From Chrysoperla carnea (Eukaryota; Arthropoda; Insecta; Neuroptera; Chrysopidae), in contig NC_058339.1 in NCBI RefSeq assembly GCF_905475395.1, positions 37,891,172 to 37,955,171 of the forward strand: a stretch of DNA of 64,000 nucleotides, in the 5' to 3' direction. Each line of letters begins with the position of its first letter. Position 1 is the first letter of the stretch. The notes below the pieces were generated by a model, which was not told the origin of the DNA, searched no databases, and was given only the letters and a program-made list of their open reading frames with translations. Positions 35,801 to 47,400 of the stretch are shown piece after piece. A program made the position numbers and the translations under genes.

Positions 35801-37250
35801 CACCTAAATTCCAAGCTAGACAACATCATTCTATTGCGTTAGGCCCACACGGGCGAGGAGTACCCAGGCATGCTGAATATCCTGTAAATATGACACCTTT
35901 AGAAATTGGAATGTACGTTCTATTAGCTGCATTCTGTTTTGCTATTGTGGTAAGTTGAAAGCAAAAACAAATTTTAAGTTTAAAATTAAATTGGATTTTT
36001 TTTTTAAATTTTAGGTTTTCGTAGTATCTTGTATTGTTTATGCTTCCAAATTTAAGCCACAAAATTTAGAAGGAGGAGTGATATTAAATGGATCTTCATA
36101 CAATACATCAAACAATTCTTCAATGGGTATAATGCGGGAAACTAGAAAAACACGTCCAACCACATTAAACGCTCACGATTGGGTTTGGTTAGGAAGAGCC
36201 ACGATTGGCTCAAATGGACAATCATATACTAACTCTCGATGCTATAATAATAATAACAATAATAATAATGTGGGTCCAGATACTGAAGAAAATAATGTAG
36301 TTCGAATTACCGCAAACCCAATGAGTATGAATTACTCGGATCCGGATGATTTAATAACAAATTCAAATATTGAGCTGATGCCCACACGTAGTGCCCAACC
36401 AACAATTGATTCGTCGACATATTCAAAGCGAAACTCAAACTCACATAAAAATTATCACCTGGAAAACAACGAAATTGCTAGTCGTGTTTCAAAACAAGAT
36501 ATTCCACCTGCAGTGCCTGCACACGGTATTAAAATAACAGATGATAAATATAAACCACCAGTTCCACCTCATAGAAATATTGGAGTAACAGCGCAAATAG
36601 CATCAAATAAATCGCCAGAACCAGATATTAAAAAGCACCATAAACATTATCGAAAAAATAATATACCAAATAATTTAACAGCAGATTTAGGCGCATGTTT
36701 AGTGCCTGATATACCAAAAAATGCATTCACATTTGATGATGCGTTACCATCAACTGCAACAGGTGTATTTCAGCAAGAAATATTACAACTAGCTGAAAAA
36801 AATAAATTAAAAACAGATTTAGATGAAGATAAAACTGAATCTACACGATTTGTAGAATTTCCTAAAGATGCTGCGGGAAATTCTAGTCTTTCAGGTAATT
36901 ATTTTTAAAATTTTTTCTAAATTAATCGAGTCTTTTTGTTAAACTGTTTTTTATCTGTTTCAGTGCGTGGAAATAGTCCAGAAGTAAAAACAGCAACAAT
37001 TGTAGGAAATCCTATGTTCGGCTCAAAAGAATTAGAGCCAAAGAGTACATCAGCAACAGCAAACACAGCCGAATTGGAAGAATTACAGTTAGATATGGAT
37101 TATGATCAAATTTTGAATTATTTTAATAATTTAAAGGTTCGTCCATACGAGAAATAATATTCCTAATAAAATTTTTTATACTTTTACATTTAAATTTTAA
37201 CGGTACAAAAAACTAAAATTACTTTATTTTTGCAGGAATCAAATGCCTGA
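32839..37250 (+). CDS. TMEM132: TMEM132-family transmembrane protein (detonator type), 5' exon(s) missing
   Basis: Nine exons join in frame: 32839-33916, 33979-34307, 34381-34524, 34589-35305, 35366-35534, 35594-35949, 36015-36894, 36964-37135 and 37236-37250. They give 1285 codons plus stop, entered in phase 1. TMEM132 proteins are type I membrane proteins with an N-terminal cohesin-like region and tandem Ig-like domains, tied in animals to cell adhesion and actin regulation. The family match rests on the RARVKSGLRILGAEPSNPHW and LNPKRTGATVTAVY blocks, the whole ectodomain order, and one helix (IGMYVLLAAFCFAIVVFVV, about residues 917-940) split by an intron. The tail of about 340 residues has a run of eight Asn encoded by AAT/AAC, proline-rich patches (PPVPPH), and an AFTFDD block resembling a WAVE-complex-binding (WIRS) motif. 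The last exon encodes only ESNA. The signal peptide exon lies upstream. It is a host gene with no breaks seen. Confidence 0.93.
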
Positions 37251-37865
37251 GTAGATGAGATCATTGCAAAGATTCGAGCCATATTACAGACGTTCGATGC
37301 ACAATATCGTACAACGGCGATGTCACCAAGAAGTCCACGGATTATTACTGAAAGTTTTGAGTATGCGTTTGATACTTTCAGCGAATCATATACATCATAG
37401 CTTTAAGGACTCTCCAAATTTCATACATTACATTTGTTTTTTCATTCATATTATCCTCTCCCAAAAAGTGGTTGTGTGAGTGAGAAATACTTATCTTGTC
37501 AACAAACAAATATCATCATATAATGCATGAAAATGTCTTTTTGCTTCCACTCTAAACAAAAAAACAAAAATAAACATCTTCAAATGTCCGTTGTCATCGT
37601 CATTCGATTCGAATTCAACCAGATCGTATTTAATTCGCCTGGTTCTGTATCTTTGCAGTGATCACACAAAAACATATTTTTCAAAAACAAAAAACAAACA
37701 AAATACCAAACTCTAGTCAAATTATTCTTAATCATCACTTTTTAAACAATAAGCATAAATAATGTAGTTTAATGTACCTAATATTTAGTGAATGATCAAA
37801 ATCATTAAACCATTTGCATTTATTTAAAGCACTTACATTACATGAAAATACACCAACACATGTAG

Positions 37866-38190
37866 TTTTACAATTTTTGAAACCGTATTGTAGGCTAAAA
37901 GTAATAACTGAGCTGTCATTTATTTAAAAGAAAGGTTATAATTGCTTTCGAAAGTCACCTTAAGTAAATGCGGGTAGGTACTTATTAGTTAAATGGAATT
38001 AAGATGAAAATAGATCAATAATACTAATATAATTCATAACTCTACATCGTAGGACATTTTAACCTAACCCAACGCCACACGTCATAAAGTAAAATAACCT
38101 AACATTTTTCATTATTTTTGATAATTTGACAGCTCAGTTATTATTTAAGTAGTTGATAGAGTGTAGTAAGTTTCAAAAATTGTACAATTT
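37866..38190. repeat. Inverted-repeat element (MITE-like)
   Basis: The left arm has ttttacaatttttgaaac then taataactgagctgtca. The right arm, at about 38127-38188, has tgacagctcagttatta then gtttcaaaaattgtacaa, its reverse complement in order. The spacer includes aaccta words. The ends and target duplication are not resolved. Confidence 0.6.
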
Positions 38191-38993
38191 TCTTGTTTAT
38201 ACTCAAAACTCATTACTTAATGTAATATAATTCTAGCTTTTTAATATAATGCGAAATGTGGAGATAAGAATGTGGAACTCAGTGATAGAAACAAACAAAA
38301 ATCATAATATTAAAAAAATACTCGTATTCTAAAAAAAATTTCTTCCAATCAATTTGTACTCAACAAAAAAATATGAAAGAATAATTAATTAAAATTTGTA
38401 TATAATATTATGTGAGTTCCTACGATACGTAATTATTATTCCATAATATAAAAATTTAAATTATTTATTATGTAAGATTAATAATTTTAAAATATTTGGA
38501 CTGAGATCATACAATAAATTCTAGGATGTAATTTTAGTAATACAAAGGCAAATCAAATTTTTTTATGTAAAGAACTTAAAATACTAATTTACACTTAATT
38601 GACTCAGTCCTCTCAAAATATTAAAAAAAATTTCATTTCATAAATTTTAACCAATTTAATCGTTAGAATATTTTTGACTGATCTTTACAGTAGTTTTTTT
38701 AAAAATATGTGAACCTTGCAAACAGTCCTCTTATTCTTCAAAGAACCGTCATAAACAGGTATCCTTCTTTTGTAAATGGTTTAAATGTCTTGATGAAACA
38801 GTAAGATCTACATATCCCACTCGCTACGAAGCTCGTTACACAAGTATAGTTTTTAAAGATAAAAGATACCTTTAACCACATACAAAATATTACGATAATT
38901 TTTTTTCAGGCATTTGAAAATCGACTAATTAAGTTATTTAGTAAGTGACTAAAATTAGTTACTTAATCAGTGACTTTATATCTTAACGACACA

Positions 38994-39013
38994 TTAGGTT
39001 AGGTTAGGTTAGG
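38994..39013 (+). repeat. Short interstitial (TTAGG)4 tract
   Basis: Four perfect units of the insect telomere repeat, directly abutting the 3' end of the LINE fragment on the minus strand. Confidence 0.85.
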
Positions 39014-39292
39014 TGAGAGTGGTTGTCCTGGGGTGGGACACACTTAGACCATAGGGTCCGTTGTGATACCGTAAAAGGGTTGGCCCATCCCCGGCCACCA
39101 CTCCATGAACCATTTGGAGCTGTTTAAGAACAGCAGGAGTGCTTTGACATCGACTGACTTTAGGTCGGAGAGGTCATCAAAGAGAGGCTGGCTCAAGTAA
39201 GTCCATCTCCTCGTGACAAGCGCTGGGCAGTGACAGAGAAGATGAGACATTGTCTCCTCCTGTTCACCACTGTTTACGACACATTGCTTGAA
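39014..39292 (-). mobile_element. LINE 3' end fragment (C-terminal ORF2 region)
   Basis: The minus-strand frame reads CVVNSGEQEETMSHLLCHCP, the C-x-H-x-C type zinc-knuckle block (EET..HLLC.CPAL) found at the C-terminus of ORF2 in R1/Jockey-like LINEs, and continues through WWPGMGQPFYGITTDPMV to a stop. A short GC-rich 3' UTR then ends at the (CCTAA)4 tract. Everything 5' of the C-terminal block is absent, the usual result of 5' truncation. Confidence 0.8.
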
Positions 39293-40926
39293 TTAGATTT
39301 ATATTATACACCACTATATAAAGGTCGATTTAAGTATATCCATAAGGGGAAGGCATAGATATTTGATATTTTTCTATATCGCTAGCTATAGTTAGTTTCA
39401 GTCTTCCACCTGTGACAATTTTCCAATCAATGCTTACATATAACATTTTGTGGTAAAGTGAAGAAGATGCTTTGTGTCTTTAATTCACGATTCGCTTAAA
39501 AACGAAGAATTATCACTTTTGAATTTTCAAGTTTTACTTATAAGTATTGATAAGGAAACAGGTAGAGCTAGAAAAAGATTGGTGCTGTACTGATGTCCCG
39601 TCCTATAACTTACATTGCTCTCTCTCTTATTATATATTATTGAAATTACTACCTGCTGTCTAAAATAAATTTTTTTATCTTTTTCTGCCGATTAAATTTT
39701 TATACAATTTATGAAATGAAATAGTAAAGTAGAAATAAAAATAAGAAAAATGTTAATGTTTGATAAAATGAAAAAAAAGTTTGTGCACCAATATTAAGTT
39801 TTAATTGTACGTTTTTTGTACTTCTTACCTTTTCATGATGATACAACGCCAATTCATACTAGTCATTATGCCAGTATTAAAATACAAAAAAACAAAATAG
39901 TTTATTTAAAAGAAAAAAACAAAATCGTGTGTTATTTAAAATGCCATTGCCACCGCCATATTGCAATTCCAGCTGCGCCAAACATATTTATATAAAATGC
40001 TTTTCAAGAAAACATGAAAATTTCTTCACATCACTGTTCGTTGGCTGAATATCTCTCTCTAGTAGTTTTAATATTCTCTCTGACCATTCCCTTCTCTATA
40101 ACATAATATTTATAAGCTATTTAATTTTTCTTACAAACTTTTTATGCTCAAAAAATAAATGCTGCTGTTGTTGTTGAATGCTCTATGATGTGAATGAGAA
40201 CATCATACTTAGATTAATAGCCCCCACCTTTCATTACCTACCAAACCACGTAAAAAATGTAGCAACAGCGAAAAAAAAATGTAAATTAAAATATTGTAAG
40301 AAAGTAATATATAGCTCATGAGAACATAAAAAAGACTAAAAAATTTAAAGTAATTGTTGTGAATTTTTTCTTTTTTGTATTTAAAAATAATAAATCAGTA
40401 GTTTTCGCAATACATTGGTTACATATCATAATTATTTTTTTTACATGAGAAAAAATGACATAATTTTTTATCGTAAATAAAAATAAATTGCAATACGACA
40501 AAACTCAAATATCTTTTTTACGTAATTCTATTTGAATTACTAAATATTGGAAAAATTTTCTCCGAACAATATTATATAGCGAATATCCTTTGACTTTTGA
40601 GATTATACTTGCATCAATATTTTGTAAATGAAATAGAATTTTTAATTATAATTAAATTATATAAATTAAAAAAAAAAAAAGGAAAAATTTTTTATTATAT
40701 TTTGTAATTATAGTTTAAATTAGAATTGTAAAGCTTTTATTTTATTTAATTGCACGCTCGAAATATTTATAATTCTGGATTTTTTTTTTAATAACGAAAT
40801 ATTATTTTAATATTTTGTTTGTAAAATGAAAATCTGTGAAATTTTATTTAAAAACAGGCAAATAAATTATGAAAAAACCTAATTTAGTCGAAATAAAGAA
40901 GTAAAGATATACTTCTTTTACCCTAA

Positions 40927-41232
40927 TACTATCCGGATAGAGTACCTTCAGGTATGTATATAACACACACTGAGCTATCTTCAGTCATAACCTAAAAACG
41001 GCAGCTTAAAACGTAACTATTATTAAAAATGGATGCCTGAATTGCGACTATTCGGGGACGAAAAGTGTTCTAGTGTTCAAAATGCATATCAGCCTTACCA
41101 AAAACAATACTAATTCTACTGAACGAGGCTAGTAAATAATGTAAACAATGTGATATGATTGTTGATTTCTTAGATTTTGAATAGTTACGGAAATTTTTAT
41201 TCGGGAAATGGAATACTCTATCCAAATAGCGT
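40927..41232. mobile_element. Putative MITE
   Basis: The left end reads actatccggatagagtacc. The right end, on the minus strand, reads cgctatttggatagagtatt. The two form imperfect terminal inverted repeats about 300 bp apart, with no coding between. Confidence 0.5.
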
Positions 41233-41299
41233 CAGCTGTAAAATTTTTAATATGCAATACTTTGTTTTTTAAATATAGTAAAGTAAGCTGAGGCATCTA

Positions 41300-41598
41300 C
41301 AGTGTGTCGCATTTAAGATGAAGACACCCTCATATTTTCGTTATTTATAGGAATATCGATTTGAAATTTTGGGGTCATACAGGGTGATATGTCACATTTT
41401 TAAGATACATAACCAAAATCTGAATATTAAGAATCGGCCCTATTAGTCAATTTGTAGTAGGCTGAGTTTAAAGGTCAGATTTCGGTTAAGTATCTTAAAA
41501 ATGTGAACCATTACATGATTTGACTGTAAAATTTTAAATCGATATTCCTATAAAGAACGAAAATATATGGGTGTCTTCATCTTAAATGCGACATACTG
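41300..41598. mobile_element. Palindromic mariner-like MITE with TA target sites
   Basis: Both ends are flanked by TA. The left reads CAGTGTGTCGCATTTAAG and the right, on the minus strand, CAGTATGTCGCATTTAAG. The inverted arms extend inwards over about 120 bp (gatgaagacaccc, ggaatatcgattt, cacatttttaagata), so nearly the whole element is a hairpin. Confidence 0.8.
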
Positions 41599-43943
41599 TA
41601 TATGATAAAATATGTAAAATAACTTTTAGCATTCATTGTACATAAATACTTAGATGTATCAGCTTTTCATAGCCTAAACTTAATGCCTCTTGTGCATTCC
41701 TTCCGAGGTATAAAATGACGCTACCTGTTCATTTTCAATTTGAGTATTATGCCATAATGTATTATTGAGGAAACTATTTTCCGTAATTGAAAAATAAGTA
41801 TATGAATGCAACTTAAATGAAATAAAAGCTTTATGAAGAAAAAAAGAAAATAATTAAGGTAGTTACCACTAGCTCACAACTATTTGATAATAGTAATTAA
41901 TTATTTATTATACCTATAATTTGTAAAATATGTAAATATTCTTTATCATAAAAAAAAAAAATGTTAAAATTTAAAAAAAGTATACATTCATTTTTTTTGT
42001 TAATGTAATAATTTATTTCATTGCAAACTGTGCTTATAAAATTCGTATAAATAAATTAACGTAATATTTAATTAATAGAGAATATTAATTAATTAATTTA
42101 TATTTTTATTTAATTATTTTTTTTTTTTTTTACAATTTATTGTAATATACCTTAAAAAAAAATTAAAGCGATTGTGCTGTTTTGTTTATTTAAAATGATT
42201 TGTATGAAATTTATGATTTTAGTGGTTTTTTGAATTTTAAGAAGTCGATTCGAAGCCTAGACAACGATCATTGAAAAGCCTTAAAAAATTCGACAAATAT
42301 TTTAACATTCTATATATAATTTGGTGCCTTTAAAATGAATTTTATAGCAACTTCACAAAAAATGTCTGAAAATATCTCCTGTATTCTATAAATATATTAC
42401 CTATTGTTGTTATTTTCGTTAAAATATAGTTAATCGAACTAGCCCAAGTTTTTATTCGGTATAATATTTTTGATTCATGAAAACTGAATCATAAGCTTTC
42501 CTACGAAGGAACATCGCTTATTGTACTATGATTTTAAGATTCTGCTGGTACAACAAGCAGCCAAGAACTGGGACAGCCAGTAAAACGCGTACAACCGTAA
42601 TTTCCCTGCAGTACAGCTACATGGCCGCAGTATTTCCTGCGAAAATTAGAGCGAAAAAATATTATATACACGATGTTTTTACCATCATTCGCCTTAGATG
42701 ACATTCATATTATATGTTCCCCGTATTTGTTGAGCCAATCAGATGTATTTTGCGTTTCCGAGAAAATTTTCATCTATCTCGTTCGTCTTAATAATAAACC
42801 GGCCACTCAATTTTGATTTGTTTGTGCCTGTTTTACAGAAAAGACAAACTAAATTAGCAGTCTACATCTGCGTCTGTTACTCTGTCGATTGGGATAGACA
42901 TTGAAAAGCAAAGTTTGGTCGCGATTACCCTCGATATCTTTTCTTTTTGTTGAACCATACTTATTTCACAAATGGCAGAGTTCAATCGTTGTATATTAAA
43001 ATATTATCAATGAAATGACAAAACCATCGCCCAGGCCTGCATACTAGTACCAAGAGAAAGAAAAATGCGAGGTTCTTAGAAATAAGTTATGTTAATATAC
43101 TGATATTTCATTTGAGGTTAACTTTATAAATGGACCTAATTACCTCAGGTTCAAAAACCTTTCGTAACTAATAAAAAAAAAATCTATTAGCAAATTTTTT
43201 TCTTAAAAATTTTTTAACACTAAAATAAACATAAATTTTACTACAGACTAACGAAACGAAATAAATAAAACAGTTACACATCGCTTTATAGACGGTTAAA
43301 TATGACAGAAAAACTATAAATTTGTGTACTTTATTATTCAAGTAGAGATTTTATGTAATATAAACATTAAAAAAAAAAAGAAGAAATAATCTAAAATATT
43401 TGTGTTAAATGCTTGCAATTAAGATTATTAAAATAAATATTTAATCAAAGCTTTAAATAAAAAAAAATAAAAAAACAAAAATCAAATCTCTTTAAATGGT
43501 TGTACTTAAACAAAAAAAAAAAATGTCGTACTGTAGTAGAAGTTTTAGATAGACGATGCAAAAAAAAAACCCAAAAAAATAACAAAAAAAAAAAAAATCT
43601 AAAGATCCCAATTTACTTTGTTTTCATTTATATATAAAGAAAATATCTTTCCCAACTGTATTTGTTGTGACTACAAAAACCAAGAAAAAAAATTTAATAA
43701 TAAATAATATTAAATTAAGTTTTAATTGCATATTTTATTTTTACTTGTCCTTAAATCCTTTATCCTGAAAATACTCATTCCTTATTAATTCTCAGTCTTC
43801 TATATAATAATAAACAGTACGCAGTGACATGAACGCTAATATCGACAGATATATTTATTAATCACAAAGGCACAAGATAGCAAGATACAACTTGATAAAG
43901 ATATAATTAGATAGCAAGATACAATTAGAATATTATACAAAGA

Positions 43944-44160
43944 TAACGCGAGGGATATGCTAGCCTGTAAGTGGATGCGATATGAAGGATGAGAGAGAAG
44001 ACTGTCATTTAGTTCCTATATGCCATTGAACATAGTCATATGTCATAAGCATATGATGCAACATCTGGCCAATGACATATATATTAGACAAGGACACAGG
44101 GAACTCACTGACAATCTTCTCTTTCATTCATCGCAAGTTTGGGACCCTGGCGTTCTCTAT
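43944..44160. mobile_element. Foldback MITE, family M2, copy 2
   Basis: It shares atgctagcctgtaagtggat, gagagagaagactgtca and attagacaaggacaca with copy 1 (22570-22821). The right end, read on the minus strand, is TAGAGAACGCCAGGGTC, the best-preserved terminus of the family. It lies just beyond the 3' end of LRR gene 1. The frame at 44020-44223 is a by-product. Confidence 0.75.
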
Positions 44161-44409
44161 TTGTATAAATTCTTTGATATGATCACAGTGCAGAGTCAAG
44201 GAGGGCAAAGTGGAAAAACATAATTAGGGTAGGGATGCCACTTCAAAGTTCCGAGAAGTCGGGAGATAAACAAGAAAGTATAGAGATAGTGAAATTAATC
44301 TAATTATACCACCGAATTAAAATACTGTTCGATATTTTTGATGTTTTAGACCAATTTTAGACCAGAATTTTCCATTAATTAAAATTAATATTTTTGCACA
44401 TTCGAGCAA

Positions 44410-47400
44410 TCAAACAATTATTTCATACAGTTGTTGAGATTCCAAATTCATTTCAGGAGTAAAGTTAATAATACGATAATAAACATTTAAATGCTGCTGA
44501 AATGCATCTGAATCTACATCTAAATTTGGATTTTCAATACATGTTCCAAAATTAGTAACAACACAAATTGGAATATAGCCATTATATGATTGATAATTAA
44601 ATCCTTTATCAATATTTAAATTATGTAACGTATTCATCATTTGAAAATAACATATGCATTGTATGGGGTTCTTAAAAAATATAAAAATTTTTAATTTAGA
44701 ATTCACAAAAAAATCTACGTCCACAAAAGTTACATTATTGGAGTAAATTGTTAAATTTTCCACTGAACTATTTTTTAAAGCCAACGGAGATAAATAATGT
44801 AAATTATTAAAATCAAAATTAACAGATCTTAGTGATTGTAAATTTAAAAATATATTATCTGGCAATATTTTTAATTTATTAGCAGATAAATTAATTTCTT
44901 GTAAATTTTTTAAACTTGTAAATAGTCCTGTTGGTAAAATTTCTAACAAATTATGGCCTAAATTTAAAGATTTTAAGTCAATCAAGGAACGAAAAGCTTC
45001 GGGATCAATTTCATGAATTTTATTCGATTGTAAACTCAGTTTATTTAAATAAACTAACGGCGAAAATACTTCGTTATTAATCACCGTTAATTGATTAGAA
45101 TCAATCGTTAAGTATGTTAATTTTGAATAATTATCATGGTGATAATTTACTTTCAAGTCAAAACAATTTTTATGTGATTTTCTAAAATTTACAAAGTCTA
45201 AATTTAAGTTGAAATTCATATTTATCAGCGTAAAATTTAGAATTATGTTGTTTAGATATAAATCTAATTTATCAACTAAGAAATGATTGATATTTGTTGA
45301 ATTTTGCTCCATGAAATCAACAAATATTTTTTCTGGAATTTCCTCTATATTCTTTCCTAATAATTTAAAAATTTTATCAAATGGATTATCGGTAAATAAT
45401 AACATTTTTATTTTATTTTCAAAATCAACTAACAAATCAGATACTGTTGGAATTTCAAAACAAAATTCATTAAATATATTCTGTTTATTAGTATTGGCTA
45501 ATAATTTAAACAATTGATCTGGAATTTCAGTAATATTATTTACTGATAAATCTAAATATTGTAAATTGCCTAAATTAGAAAAAGATTCATCATCAACTAA
45601 TCTAATGGAATTGTTCTTAAATGATAATATTTTTAAATCGGTTAAGGGATCAAATATTTTATTTGGTATGTCAACCATCCTGTTTACTGATAAATCTAAA
45701 TACTTTAAATTATTCAAATTTTCAAAACAATTATCATCAAATGAATTTATTTTATTATCCCGTAATAATAACGCATCTAACTTTTCTAGCGAGTTGAAAA
45801 CGTTTTTGGGTATTTCTATTATTTTGTTTTCTGATAAATCCAAATATTCTAGTTGGTTTAAATTTTCGAAACAATTATCAACAAATGAATTTATTTCATT
45901 TTGTTTAAAAGATAAAGCTTTTAAAAAGCTTAAAGAATTTAATATTTTATCGGGTACTTCAATTATCTTATTTGCTGAAAAATCTAAATACAATAATTGA
46001 TGTAGATTTTGAAAAGAATTTTCATCAAATAAATATATTAAATTTTCTTTTAGAGATAATATTTTTAACATTTTTAATGGATCAAATATTTTTTCTGACA
46101 CTTCAGTTAAATTGTTTTCTGATAAATCTAAGATGCTTAATTTGTGCAAACTTTTAAAACATTCATCATCAAAAGAATTAATTTTATTATTTTTAAGTAA
46201 TAAGACTTTTAATTCTCTTAAGGAATTAAATATTTTATTAGGAATTTCATTCATCTTGTTTACTGATAAATCTAAGTATAATAATTGATCCAAACCAACA
46301 AATCCATTTTCATGAAAAGAATCTATTAAATTATTCTGTAATTTAAGAATATTTAATGAATGTAATTTATCAAAAACTAAAATTGGAATTTCGTTTATCT
46401 TGTTTGCTGATAAATCTAAATAAAATAAATTATTCAAATTTGTAAAACAATCATCCACAAATGTATCTATTAAATTATTATTAAATAAAAGAACTTTTAA
46501 TTTTATTATTGAATTAAAAACTTTTTCTGGAATTTCGTCAATCTTGTTTACTGATAAATCTAAATATTGTAATTTACTTAAATTTACAAAACAGTTCTCA
46601 ACAAACGAATCTATTAAATTATTTCTTAATACAAGTACGTTTAAAATATTTAATGAATCGAAAACTTTTTCAGGAATTTCATTTATCTTGTTTGCTGATA
46701 AATCCAAATACGTTAATTTATTTAAATTTATAAAACTTTCGTCACCAATTGAACTGATTGAATTATTATTAAGTAAAAGTATTTTTAGTTCTTTTAAGGA
46801 GTTAAATATATCATTAGGAATTTCTGCCATATTATTTAATGATAAATCTAAGTATAATAATTCAAATAAATTTGAAAAACCATTTTCATGGAATGAATTG
46901 ATTAAATTATCTTGTAATTTTAGTATTTTTAATATAGGTAACGTATCAAATACTCTTATTGGAATTTCGCCTATGTTGTTTACTGATAAATCTAAATAAA
47001 TCAATTTCTTTAAATTCATAAAACAATAATCAACAAATGAATTTATTGAATTATTATTCAATAAAAGTACTTTTAATTCGTTTAACGTATCAAATACTTT
47101 TTCTGGAATTTCAATTATCTTATTTGTTGATAAATCTAAAAATGATAATTGCTGTAATTTGATAAAACAATCATCGTCAAATATGTCTATTAAATTATTA
47201 TTGAGCAAAAGTACTTTTAAATTTGTTAACGAATTAAAAACTCTATCAAGTAATTCCGTTAACTTGTTTACTGATAAATCTAAGTGTGTTAACTGATTTA
47301 AATTTACAAAACATTTTTCATCAAAAGATTTAATTAAATTTCTATTTAATTTTAATACATTTAACGAAATTAATGAATCAAAGACATAATTTGGTACTTC

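Larger units (their letters stand above)
37251..44409. other. TMEM132 3' UTR and intergenic DNA
   Basis: No further coding exon is supportable. The stretch is very AT-rich with many AATAAA words, so the polyadenylation site cannot be chosen. It holds the inverted-repeat and LINE elements listed separately. A GC-richer patch at about 42540-42990 lacks an open frame and may be an unclassified mobile element. Confidence 0.5.

Noticed and set aside
36936-37157. Separate small gene starting at 36936
   Set aside because: The ATG lies in an intron; the coding part from 36964 is the eighth visible TMEM132 exon and continues the frame of the previous one.
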